Assembly (NCBI GenBank): GCA_965662345.1
Contig: CBFIHE010000014.1
Location: forward strand, 5,441-69,440
DNA from: UBA6049 sp965662345
Lineage (GTDB): Bacteria; Bacteroidota; Bacteroidia; Flavobacteriales_G; Salibacteraceae
Length of the DNA: 64,000 nucleotides
Direction of reading: 5' to 3'
Numbering within the stretch: the stretch's first letter is position 1; each line of letters opens with the position of its first letter. The notes beneath the pieces are model-generated. The model was not told the DNA's origin. It ran no database searches and saw nothing but the letters and a program-made list of their open reading frames with translations. The translations under genes were made by a program, and so were the position numbers. Shown here in pieces: positions 46,201-53,246 of this stretch.

Positions 46201-46485
46201 GAAGATTTGCTTTACAAGAATTTATCCTTGGAGACCATTGAAAGGCAAGAGGAGATTTTGTCACGTATGCTCAAGGCTGAGGAAGCATTAAGGGAACAGG
46301 AAGAAGACAATAAGCGTGAGTCTCAAGAAGGAGGGGGTGTCGAACAAGCGGCTTCAGACCGACTTAAAAAATATTTGGAGAAAAGAGAACGAGAAGTGGA
46401 GCTATTGAAACAAGAGAATATCAAGCTCACCCCCTATTACGAGAAGAAAACGGGTATTTATTTAAACGGTACAGGAGCTTTATGA
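43207..46485 (+). CDS. Large DUF4175 membrane protein with coiled-coil C-terminus
   Basis: 1092 residues. Two membrane helices near the N-terminus (about 27-45 and 55-78) and one at 157-175, then an extracytoplasmic beta-rich part (about 180-475) and from residue 480 a long stretch extremely rich in Glu, Lys, Gln and Asp with heptad-like spacing (DAKKELEKAKEAIEKYE, MEKLSEEDEGEQDELE) and a Gly/Lys/Gln/Met-rich region near 890-960. This matches DUF4175 proteins of Bacteroidota, whose function is not established. The end overlaps ybeY by 4 nt, giving a start-stop coupled unit DUF4175-ybeY, and mnmG follows. Confidence 0.85.
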   Translation: MNRANENIINRLGEFIKKFYLNELLKGVVLAAVIFGLFTLLLLVTEHFFRLNSLGRGFLFFTLVFSLIAVSYRYILLPLAGLTGLKRDLSEENAAKLIGERIDAVGDTLLNRLQLSTMDGGLAWAGIVQKEKNIKNVTFDLAIDRNWLRKLLPWFGGTLLIYLLLVSINPSIIYNSGKRIVEFDTPHHLFPPFEFEVSYPQAIDRGSTLPVTLTVIGTEIPVSASLWSGTKKWIMLPESNGFEYSLENVSESGTFTIKSGKYNLGTYAFKVTKKPEFTEGFVELNYPSYLQRQNEKQGITKRLKVPEGTVLRFKPVLRDVEETTIMLVDTSFLARSDEWSGQYQIRKSEKYNFLAGPDTLLSNYEVDIIKDEYPKLRLNREVDSVYASLVFIAGEAVDDYGIGNINVVVEKSGKRVKSEPLRIAQGAAVPFATTLDLSEFGGEDGANLTYFIEAFDNDAINGFKRVKSGTFSARLKSVEESKENRKRIEEEVVKDLTDAKKELEKAKEAIEKYENDKAAGKKDAYSDKQEVQRIQEQLKSINKQLEQTIQKKENERLNRTVDDANEEIAEKQKQLDELIEKTLDEETKKLLEELSELMEKLSEEDEGEQDELEMSAEDVLDNLDKNLEMFKRLSVELGIEEQINEWEKLADEQGSLADSAMSDEDRKAKQDSVNQALDKLNKEVEELKKKNENLESPLDMDWGDEERKDAKENAGDAKEKMDQGKMDQGKQSGKSAEGKMRDAQRKMENSLSKSKEQQQSENMENLRQIQDNLLKLSFNQEEVLEAQLRTPTSDPNFRTLAVRQKSISDDFVVVEDSLKALYKRVLQLEQTIKPEVDNIKYALPRATKAMENLKPSNASQRQREAMTGMNNLALLLSEVIQQMQQQMAKSKFGEGACSKPGQGAKPSMSQTKSQQEALKKEMERLKKQMEKGESGDKGEKGKKPGAGNGGMSKEMARMAAQQQAIREAMRKMAEDATKSGSGVSGELKEIREEMEKVEEDLLYKNLSLETIERQEEILSRMLKAEEALREQEEDNKRESQEGGGVEQAASDRLKKYLEKREREVELLKQENIKLTPYYEKKTGIYLNGTGAL

Positions 46486-46901
46486 TAGAGTTCATCTCCA
46501 ACCATGCAGACGCTTCAAGATTCTTGTCTGGTGATTATGAGAATTGGTTAGTTCGACTTTGTGAAGTAGAGGGCAAACAATTGGGTGAGGTTGGAGTTCA
46601 CTTGGTAAATGATGATGAGCTATTAAAAATCAATAGAGACTTTTTGAATCACGACTATTTAACGGATATCATCACATTTGATCGCTGTTACAATCAAATT
46701 GTGACCGGGGAGTTATGGATAAGTTTAGATAGGGTTATCAACAACGCACAAGAATTGAAGGTAGGCGTACAAGAGGAGTTCTATCGCGTGTTAGCTCACG
46801 GTGTACTGCACCTAATTGGATACAAAGATAAATCGAGCGAAGAGGCTGAGCTAATGCGTGAAAAAGAAGCGGAAGCCTTAATTTTGCGCAAAAGATACTA
46901 G
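46482..46901 (+). CDS. ybeY: rRNA maturation endonuclease YbeY
   Basis: 139 residues. Single-strand endoribonuclease acting in 16S rRNA 3' maturation and ribosome quality control. VNDDELLKINRDFLNHDYLTDIITF and the metal site HGVLHLIGYKDKSSEEAELM are characteristic: His106 and His110 are present, but the third ligand position (usually His in HGxLHLxGYDH) is Asp116. This GYKDKS form is what I know from Bacteroidota YbeY proteins, so it is likely normal there. Overlaps the DUF4175 gene by 4 nt; stop codon is 1 nt from the left parS-like site. Confidence 0.92.
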   Translation: MIEFISNHADASRFLSGDYENWLVRLCEVEGKQLGEVGVHLVNDDELLKINRDFLNHDYLTDIITFDRCYNQIVTGELWISLDRVINNAQELKVGVQEEFYRVLAHGVLHLIGYKDKSSEEAELMREKEAEALILRKRY

Positions 46902-46902
46902 A

Positions 46903-46918
46903 GGTTCCACGTGGAACA
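46903..46918 (+). promoter_or_regulatory. parS-like partition site, left of mnmG
   Basis: GGTTCCACGTGGAACA contains a perfect 14-bp palindrome (GTTCCACGTGGAAC, 46904-46917) built on the CACGTG core of ParB-binding parS sites. It matches 13 of 16 positions of the general consensus TGTTTCACGTGAAACA. It lies in the 25-nt gap between ybeY and mnmG. Confidence 0.65.
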
Positions 46919-46926
46919 TAAGAGTA

Positions 46927-48795
46927 ATGGAAAAGTACGATGTAATAGTAGTTGGTGCTGGTCACGCGGGTTGTGAGGCAGCTGCCGCAAGCGCTAAGCT
47001 GGGGGCAAAGACGTTGCTGATTACTATGGATATGACCCGAACAGCACAAATGAGTTGTAACCCAGCCATGGGTGGTGTTGCGAAAGGGCAAATTATTAGA
47101 GAGATTGACGCCCTGGGTGGAATGTCTGGAATTATCTCAGATAAAAGCGCTGTGCAGTTTCGTATGTTGAACAGAAGCAAAGGTCCAGCCATGTGGTCGC
47201 CACGAACCCAGAACGACCGATACATGTTCAATTATGAATGGCGTATTGCGCTTGAACATATTGCGAATCTAGACTTTTGGCAAGATACGGTAGTGGGAGT
47301 TGAGGTAGAGGGTGAACAAATTACAGGGGTTAAAACAGGTCTCGGAATGACCCTCAAAGCAGATGCTGTCATATTAACATCTGGAACCTTCATGAACGGA
47401 TTAATTCATATAGGAGAGAAGCATTTTGGTGGTGGTAGGGCTGGTGAAAAGGCAAGCTACGGAATAACAGAACAGCTAGAAAACTTGGGTTTCGAGTCTG
47501 GAAGAATGAAAACCGGAACCCCACCGAGAGTAGATGGCCGAAGCCTAGACTACTCCAAAATGGAGGAACAAAAGGGCGATGAAAGACCAGAGCAGTTTAG
47601 CTATTCGAACCTGTCGAGACCATTAGAAAAACAGTTAAGCTGTCATATAACATACACCAATCCCGTTGTACACGATACGCTAAGAGAGGGCTTTGATAGG
47701 TCGCCAATGTTTAATGGGGCTATTGATTCTATTGGCCCGCGCTATTGCCCAAGTATAGAAGATAAGATAAATAGGTTTGCCGATAGAGATCGTCATCAAA
47801 TATTCGTAGAACCAGAGGGGTGGGATACCATTGAGGTATATGTAAATGGTTTCAGCACCTCCTTACCAGAAGAGGTGCAGTTTGATGCGATCAGAAGAAT
47901 TCCTGGGTTTGAGAGTGCAAAAATATTTAGGCCAGGATATGCAATTGAGTATGATTATTTCCCCCCCACTCAATTGAAATATACCCTGGAAACAAAGTTG
48001 GTTTCTGGTTTGTATTTCGCAGGTCAAATTAATGGAACAACGGGTTATGAAGAAGCTGCTTGTCAAGGTTTGATAGCTGGTATAAATGCAGCACGCAAGG
48101 CGCAAGAGAAGGAAGCTTTTGTGCTTAAGAGAGATCAAGCATACATAGGTGTTCTCATAGATGATTTGATCACAAAGGGTACAGAGGAGCCGTATAGAAT
48201 GTTTACCTCTAGAGCGGAGTATAGAATACTTTTGCGACAGGATAATGCAGATGAGAGGCTTACTCCATTGGGGTATGAAATAGGCCTTGCGAGTGTAGAA
48301 AGAGTGAGGAATCTTGAGGGAAAATCAGAACAGATACGATTGTTAGCAGACTTCATAAAAAAAGAATCTGTAGACCCTGCTGAAGCAAATGAAGTATTAG
48401 AAGCGGCAGGCACGTCTCCCTTGAAGCAAAAGATGAAGCTGGATCAAGTTTTGGCTAGACCTCAGCTGAATTTTTCACATGTGATGGAGTCTTCAGCTAG
48501 GCTGCGCGAGTTTGTTGCAGAGAATATAGAGGATGAGAAGGCAATAGAGGCGTTAGAGATTCTATCTAAGTATAGTGGATATATTCAAAAAGAGAAAGAC
48601 GTTGCAGAGAAGATTCAAAGACTAGATGATACCCGAATTCCGGTGTCGTTTGATTTTAGTGGAATGAAGGCGTTAAGTGCCGAGAGTAGAGAGAAGTTGG
48701 CGAGAATTAAACCCGAGACTATTGGTCAAGCAAGTAGGGTTAGCGGTGTCACTCCAGCAGATATTTCAGTACTACTAGTTAAACTCGGGCGCTAA
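46927..48795 (+). CDS. mnmG: tRNA uridine 5-carboxymethylaminomethyl modification enzyme MnmG
   Basis: 622 residues, FAD-dependent partner of MnmE in modifying U34 of several tRNAs. FAD-binding site VVVGAGHAGCEAA (G10-G15 motif), the MSCNPAMGGVAKGQ and SKGPAMWSPRTQ blocks, the two conserved GTPPR and GYEEAACQGL motifs and the helical C-terminal domain (YSGYIQKE) are intact. In many bacteria gidA/mnmG lies near the replication origin; here it is bracketed by two parS-like sites, one 9 nt before its start and one starting at the base after its stop codon. Confidence 0.97.
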   Translation: MEKYDVIVVGAGHAGCEAAAASAKLGAKTLLITMDMTRTAQMSCNPAMGGVAKGQIIREIDALGGMSGIISDKSAVQFRMLNRSKGPAMWSPRTQNDRYMFNYEWRIALEHIANLDFWQDTVVGVEVEGEQITGVKTGLGMTLKADAVILTSGTFMNGLIHIGEKHFGGGRAGEKASYGITEQLENLGFESGRMKTGTPPRVDGRSLDYSKMEEQKGDERPEQFSYSNLSRPLEKQLSCHITYTNPVVHDTLREGFDRSPMFNGAIDSIGPRYCPSIEDKINRFADRDRHQIFVEPEGWDTIEVYVNGFSTSLPEEVQFDAIRRIPGFESAKIFRPGYAIEYDYFPPTQLKYTLETKLVSGLYFAGQINGTTGYEEAACQGLIAGINAARKAQEKEAFVLKRDQAYIGVLIDDLITKGTEEPYRMFTSRAEYRILLRQDNADERLTPLGYEIGLASVERVRNLEGKSEQIRLLADFIKKESVDPAEANEVLEAAGTSPLKQKMKLDQVLARPQLNFSHVMESSARLREFVAENIEDEKAIEALEILSKYSGYIQKEKDVAEKIQRLDDTRIPVSFDFSGMKALSAESREKLARIKPETIGQASRVSGVTPADISVLLVKLGR

Positions 48796-48811
48796 TGTTC
48801 CACGTGAAACA
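48796..48811 (+). promoter_or_regulatory. parS partition site, right of mnmG
   Basis: TGTTCCACGTGAAACA is, from memory, identical to the 16-mer parS sequence used by Spo0J (ParB) of Bacillus subtilis and differs from the general consensus at one position. It begins at the first base after the mnmG stop codon and is followed by 38 nt to the PorZ start. Confidence 0.78.
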
Positions 48812-48849
48812 TAGCCAATAAATAGCCGTCACATACGTTTTACAGTACA

Positions 48850-51174
48850 ATGAAAAAATTACTTTTTCTACTCACAGCATTGGTTTTTGCCACTAGCTCA
48901 GGGTTAGCGCAGGTAAGTGTAGGCTCATGGCGCGATTACTTGCCTTATTCCGACATAAAGATTGTGTGCGATGCAGGAGACAAGGTCTATGGTGCTACAG
49001 AGTATTCTGTGTTAGAAGTGGAGAAACTTTCTGGGGAAATCTTTCGACTCTCGAAGATTACTGGGCTAACAGAAACAGGTGTTACGGCAATGGGTTATCA
49101 TATGCCAACACAAACTTTACTTGTTGGCTATGAGGATGGCAATATGGATCTCATTGTAGACGGTGAGGTTGTAAATGTGGCAGATATTTTACGTGCAAAT
49201 ATTATTGCAGATAAAGGCATCTACAATGTTCACTTCTATCAGAACGAGGCGTTTCTTTCTTGCGGTTTTGGCATAGTTCGTTATGATATGGAGAAGCAAG
49301 AAGTAAGAGACAGCTACTACATAGGAGACGATGGAAGCTTTCTGCAAACGAATGATATTACGGTACTTAATGACACAATTTATGCTGCTACAAATGAGGG
49401 CTTACGATATGCTAGAGTTGATGATGAATTTCTAGCCTTTCATGAAACCTGGCAAGTGGATTCTACCTTGCCAGCATTCAATTTTGGATTCGATTTGGTT
49501 GAGTCGGGAAGAACACGCCTCATGGTGCGAAGACAGCTGGCTTCTACCATTGTTGATACGGTGTATGAAAGACAATCGGGAGCATGGTTTAGTCCCGTAC
49601 AACTCCAGGGGGCTTTTGTTAGATCAGTGCGGTTTTATGGAGACTCACTTTTACTTAACAGAGATGGTTTTGTAACATACTATGACGATCAATGGAATGA
49701 GATTAGATTAGATGCCGATTATGGGGAGGGTAGAATTGCCAACCCTAATGATGCTTTCTTTGATGAAGAAGGAGTGTTGTGGATAGGAGATCGAGATTAT
49801 GGAATGGTGGAAACACCTAGAATTTTTGATTACAGATTCTATATTCCAGATGGACCGCGCACAAACAACGTGGAGAATATCGCTTTTCGCGATGACAGAA
49901 TCTTGATGGCAACTGGTGGAAAAACGGAGGCTTGGGGAAATACATTTCTGGTTGATGGTGTTTTTTATAGAGAGCAATCAGGAGAGTGGGGTGAGTATAG
50001 TAGCAGAGTTATTCCTGAACTAGATCTGGTACGTGATTTTATTCGCGTAAAAGTGGACAATCGCAATGGAAGTAAGTTTTATGTTGCGTCTTTGGGTCAA
50101 GGTGTTCTCGAGTTTGAAGGTGAAGACTATATCGGAAACTACAACCATCTAAACTCTTCACTTGAACTAGCTATAGGATCTAGTGACTATGTGGGCACAA
50201 CGGGGCTTGATATGGACTCAGATGGCAATCTATGGGTTGCTAACACCTTAACAAACAAGGCTGTAAGCGTAAAGACACAAGAGGGTGAATGGCAGTCATA
50301 TGACTTTGCAGGACTTATAGATGTAGAGACTACAGGTGATTTGGTTGTAGCCGAGTCTGGTCTAAAATGGGTAACAATGCCAAACAAAGGACCCGGTATC
50401 TTAGTATTTGACGATAACGGAACGTTATTCGACTTAACAGACGATCAAGCAACCGTATTAAATAGCTCTTCAGGTTCTGGAGGTTTACCCTCATCCAACA
50501 TTTACAGCATTGCAGAAGATTTAGACGGTGAAATGTGGGTTGGAACAGACCAGGGTGTAGGCGTATTTTACTCCGCAGGAAGCATTTTTTCAAATACAAA
50601 CTCAGACGCCCAAAGACCTTTAGTAGAACGAGATGGCTTCTTACAGTACTTGTTAGAGTCTGAGATTGTTACTTCCATAGCCGTAGATGAGGCAAACAGA
50701 AAGTGGTTTGGCACAGAGAACTCTGGTGTGTTTTTGATGAATTCACAAGGTACAGAAGAGCTTCTGCATTTTACCAAAGAGAATAGTCCCTTGTTAAGTA
50801 ATAAGGTTACAACCATTGCTGTAAATCCTGATGATGGTGAGGTGCTTATTGGCACAGATAAAGGGTTGATTGCCTACAGAGGAACAGCTACTAAAGCGGA
50901 TGAACGGTACAATAATGTATCGGCCTACCCCAACCCCGTCCAACCCGAGTATTCAGGAGATATTGCTATTAAGGGCCTTGCTATAAACTCGTATGTAAAG
51001 ATTACCGATATTACGGGGAACTTGGTTTTTGAAACCTATTCCGAGGGCGGTCAAGCTATATGGAACGGCAAGCAAATGAACGGAACGGATGTCGCGCCAG
51101 GCATTTACCTAGTTTTTGCATCTGATGAAGATGGGGTTGAGAGCGAGGTTACTAAGATTCTTATGATGCGCTGA
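48850..51174 (+). CDS. porZ: Type IX secretion component PorZ
   Basis: 774 residues. Signal peptide to about residue 20, then a beta-propeller pair: the opening VSVGSWRDYLPYSDIKIVCD is the characteristic PorZ N-terminal propeller start, and repeats such as DSDGNLWVANTLTN, DLDGEMWVGTDQGVGVFY and DEANRKWFGTENSGVF are two-component-regulator-propeller type. The final 80 residues (YPNPVQPEYSGDIAIKG to SEVTKILMMR) form a type A sorting domain. In Porphyromonas, PorZ sits on the surface in the attachment complex that moves A-LPS onto T9SS cargo. Its start codon's neighbour recO overlaps its stop by one base (TGATG), so the two share a transcript. Confidence 0.85.
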   Translation: MKKLLFLLTALVFATSSGLAQVSVGSWRDYLPYSDIKIVCDAGDKVYGATEYSVLEVEKLSGEIFRLSKITGLTETGVTAMGYHMPTQTLLVGYEDGNMDLIVDGEVVNVADILRANIIADKGIYNVHFYQNEAFLSCGFGIVRYDMEKQEVRDSYYIGDDGSFLQTNDITVLNDTIYAATNEGLRYARVDDEFLAFHETWQVDSTLPAFNFGFDLVESGRTRLMVRRQLASTIVDTVYERQSGAWFSPVQLQGAFVRSVRFYGDSLLLNRDGFVTYYDDQWNEIRLDADYGEGRIANPNDAFFDEEGVLWIGDRDYGMVETPRIFDYRFYIPDGPRTNNVENIAFRDDRILMATGGKTEAWGNTFLVDGVFYREQSGEWGEYSSRVIPELDLVRDFIRVKVDNRNGSKFYVASLGQGVLEFEGEDYIGNYNHLNSSLELAIGSSDYVGTTGLDMDSDGNLWVANTLTNKAVSVKTQEGEWQSYDFAGLIDVETTGDLVVAESGLKWVTMPNKGPGILVFDDNGTLFDLTDDQATVLNSSSGSGGLPSSNIYSIAEDLDGEMWVGTDQGVGVFYSAGSIFSNTNSDAQRPLVERDGFLQYLLESEIVTSIAVDEANRKWFGTENSGVFLMNSQGTEELLHFTKENSPLLSNKVTTIAVNPDDGEVLIGTDKGLIAYRGTATKADERYNNVSAYPNPVQPEYSGDIAIKGLAINSYVKITDITGNLVFETYSEGGQAIWNGKQMNGTDVAPGIYLVFASDEDGVESEVTKILMMR

Positions 51175-51875
51175 TGGCTGTTCAAGATAGCGGAATTGTA
51201 ATTAGCAGAACTGTTTATGGTGAATCGGCATATATTGTAAATATATTTACCAAATCCATCGGCCTTGCCGGGTTTTACGTACCAGGGATTCGTTCAGGAA
51301 AGAGCAAGTCAAAAGCTGTATTGTTCTCACCGCTTTCACAAATTGGGTTTACCACAGACTACAGAAATACCAATAGGCTATTGCGACTACAGCGGCCTGA
51401 GAGTATTTTTAAAGCGCACAACATAGCCTTAGACCCCATAAAGCAAACGGTTGTTATGTTTATGGCTGAGCTATTAAGCAAATGCATTAGCCCAGGTCAT
51501 CCAGATGATACTCTGTTTGAGTTTCTGAAAGATAAATTGAAGGAGTTGGAGGATGTTGAAGAGACTCAACTCTTTCCTGTGAACTTTTTATCTGGACTAT
51601 CAGAAGCAATGGGGTTTTTTCCAGATGATTCACCTAATACCTACTTCGATATGACTTCTGGCTGTTTCCTTGCTGCTCCTGATATTGGTTCTCACACGTT
51701 AAATGAGCAAGAGTCAAGCTTATTCGCCTTGTTCCTAGAAAAACCCCGCCATAATTTTACCTCTTCAGAAAGAGCGTGGCTATTGAAGCTGTGGCTAGAC
51801 TATATGAATGTGCACTATCCTGGAGCTGGAACTTTGAAAAGTTTGGAAGTAATAAAGTCTATTCTCAGGGGCTAA
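51174..51875 (+). CDS. recO: DNA repair protein RecO
   Basis: 233 residues. Works with RecF/RecR to load RecA on SSB-coated gaps. N-terminal OB-fold (1-80: DSGIVISRTVYGESAYIVNI and LAGFYVPGIR), then a helical domain with SQIGFTTDYRNTNRL and VNFLSGLSEAMGFFP. The zinc cysteines of some RecO proteins are not obvious. Start codon overlaps the porZ stop; the stop overlaps the convergent DUF2805 gene by 4 nt. Confidence 0.9.
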   Translation: MAVQDSGIVISRTVYGESAYIVNIFTKSIGLAGFYVPGIRSGKSKSKAVLFSPLSQIGFTTDYRNTNRLLRLQRPESIFKAHNIALDPIKQTVVMFMAELLSKCISPGHPDDTLFEFLKDKLKELEDVEETQLFPVNFLSGLSEAMGFFPDDSPNTYFDMTSGCFLAAPDIGSHTLNEQESSLFALFLEKPRHNFTSSERAWLLKLWLDYMNVHYPGAGTLKSLEVIKSILRG

Positions 51876-52147
51876 CGTTTGCTCATCTTATTCCCAGTAA
51901 TAGCTCTCTGCATATTTGATTTGTGCCTACCCTCAGTAAACGCTCGTTTTTTAACATGTTTGGTCTTTCTTCCTTGTACGCGTTTACGCCACATTCTAAA
52001 TGATGAGGGCTTCATTTCCCTTCTCATCAGCTCAATGGTTTCCTGCTCAGAGATATCAAATTGAAAAGTGATCGCCTCAAAAGGTGTACGATCTTCCCAT
52101 GCCATTTCAATGATACGGTCAATGTCTTTATCAGAGAGTTGATTCAT
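51872..52147 (-). CDS. Small DUF2805 (TIGR03643) protein
   Basis: 91 residues, strongly basic in the second half (RMWRKRVQGRKTKHVKKR). The opening SDKDIDRIIEMAWEDRTPFEAI and FDISEQETIELMRREMKPSSFRMWRKR are the DUF2805/TIGR03643 signature. These small proteins are widespread in Bacteroidota and Proteobacteria with no known role; the helical N-terminal half plus basic tail suggests nucleic-acid binding, which is inference. Converges with recO, sharing 4 nt. Confidence 0.88.
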   Translation of the reverse strand: MNQLSDKDIDRIIEMAWEDRTPFEAITFQFDISEQETIELMRREMKPSSFRMWRKRVQGRKTKHVKKRAFTEGRHKSNMQRAITGNKMSKR

Positions 52148-52180
52148 GCCAAAGCAACAATGTCTCCTGGGGTTTTGTTG

Positions 52181-53170
52181 CTACAAGAGATTCTGGGCTA
52201 CTAGGTATTCTGCAATTTGAATAGCATTGGTGGCTGCTCCTTTTCGCAAGTTATCTGCTACCACCCACATATTCAATGTGTTATCTAGTGTTTCATCTCT
52301 TCTAATTCTGCCTACAAACACGTCATCTTGCTCTTTGGCATACCAAGGCATAGGGTAGGTGTTCATTTCTGGGTTATCCATCAATTTTACACCAGGGGTT
52401 TCGTGCAAAAGCCTGCGTACGTCTTGTAGATCAAAATCATTTGCAAATGTTACATTCACAGACTCTGAATGACCCCCAGTTACTGGAACACGAACGGCAG
52501 TAGCAGTAACCTTCACAGAATCATCATTCAAAATCTTCTTTGTCTCATGCACCAGTTTCATCTCCTCTTTGGTGTAGCCATTTTCTAAGAATACATCGCA
52601 ATGCGGAATGCAGTTTTGATCAATGCGATAAGGGTAAGCCATTTCAGCTTCTACACCACTGCGCTCATTTTCCATCTGAGCTACTGCTTTTACACCGGTA
52701 CCTGTTACGCTTTGGTAGGTTGAAATAACTACACGTTTTGCACCAAAAGCCTTGTGCAAGGGTGCTAAAGCCATAACTAATTGAATGGTAGAACAATTAG
52801 GGTTTGCAATGATTCGATTCTCTTGCGTTAGACTGGCTGCGTTAATTTCAGGTACCACAAGAGCCGTATCGCTATCCATGCGCCAAGCAGATGAATTATC
52901 TATGACTGTGCAACCTATTTCTGCAAACTTTGGCGCCCAGGTAAGAGATGTTTCTCCTCCAGCGCTAAACAAAGCAAGAGCAGGCCTTGCTTTTACAGCT
53001 TCTTCTGTGGTTACAACGGTATATTTCTTCCCATTGAACTCAACGGAGCTCCCTGCTGAACGTGCAGAGGCTACAGGAATAAGTTCAGAAACAGGAAACC
53101 CTCTTTTTGCCAAGAGATTCAACATAACTCTACCCACCATGCCAGTGGCGCCAACTACAGCTACTTTCAT
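52181..53170 (-). CDS. asd: Aspartate-semialdehyde dehydrogenase
   Basis: 329 residues from ATG 53170 (MKVAVVGATGMVGRV; nine residues earlier an ATG adds a non-conserved tail). Reduces aspartyl phosphate to aspartate semialdehyde for lysine, threonine, methionine and diaminopimelate synthesis. NADP-binding GATGMVG, the catalytic cysteine in NPNCST (Cys126), FSAGG, and RVPVTGGHSESVNV for substrate binding are intact. A palindromic promoter lies 46 nt upstream, shared with the divergent lamin-tail gene. Confidence 0.96.
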   Translation of the reverse strand: MKVAVVGATGMVGRVMLNLLAKRGFPVSELIPVASARSAGSSVEFNGKKYTVVTTEEAVKARPALALFSAGGETSLTWAPKFAEIGCTVIDNSSAWRMDSDTALVVPEINAASLTQENRIIANPNCSTIQLVMALAPLHKAFGAKRVVISTYQSVTGTGVKAVAQMENERSGVEAEMAYPYRIDQNCIPHCDVFLENGYTKEEMKLVHETKKILNDDSVKVTATAVRVPVTGGHSESVNVTFANDFDLQDVRRLLHETPGVKLMDNPEMNTYPMPWYAKEQDDVFVGRIRRDETLDNTLNMWVVADNLRKGAATNAIQIAEYLVAQNLL

Positions 53171-53215
53171 GTTATCAAATTGTTCAACGTAAATCAAATG
53201 GGTTTAGTAGCGCAT

Positions 53216-53231
53216 CAAAAGTATACTTTTG
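53216..53231. promoter_or_regulatory. Divergent promoter: palindromic pair of -7 boxes
   Basis: CAAAAGTATACTTTTG is a perfect 16-bp palindrome. Plus strand reads TACTTTTG at 53224-53231, minus strand TACTTTTG at 53216-53223, so each strand has a full TANNTTTG match, for the gene starting at 53247 (+) and for asd starting at 53170 (-). On the plus strand a TTTA at 53203-53206 stands 17 nt upstream of the box. Confidence 0.5.
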
Positions 53232-53246
53232 ACCACCTAACAGCTT

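Noticed and set aside
44700..46480. Low-complexity Glu/Lys-rich region read as a CRISPR or tandem repeat array
   Set aside because: No regular repeat-spacer periodicity; it is the coiled-coil coding part of the DUF4175 gene.
52153..52182. Inverted repeat AGCAACAA/TTGTTGCT between asd and the DUF2805 gene as a terminator
   Set aside because: Loop of 14 nt and no T run on either strand; may be chance.
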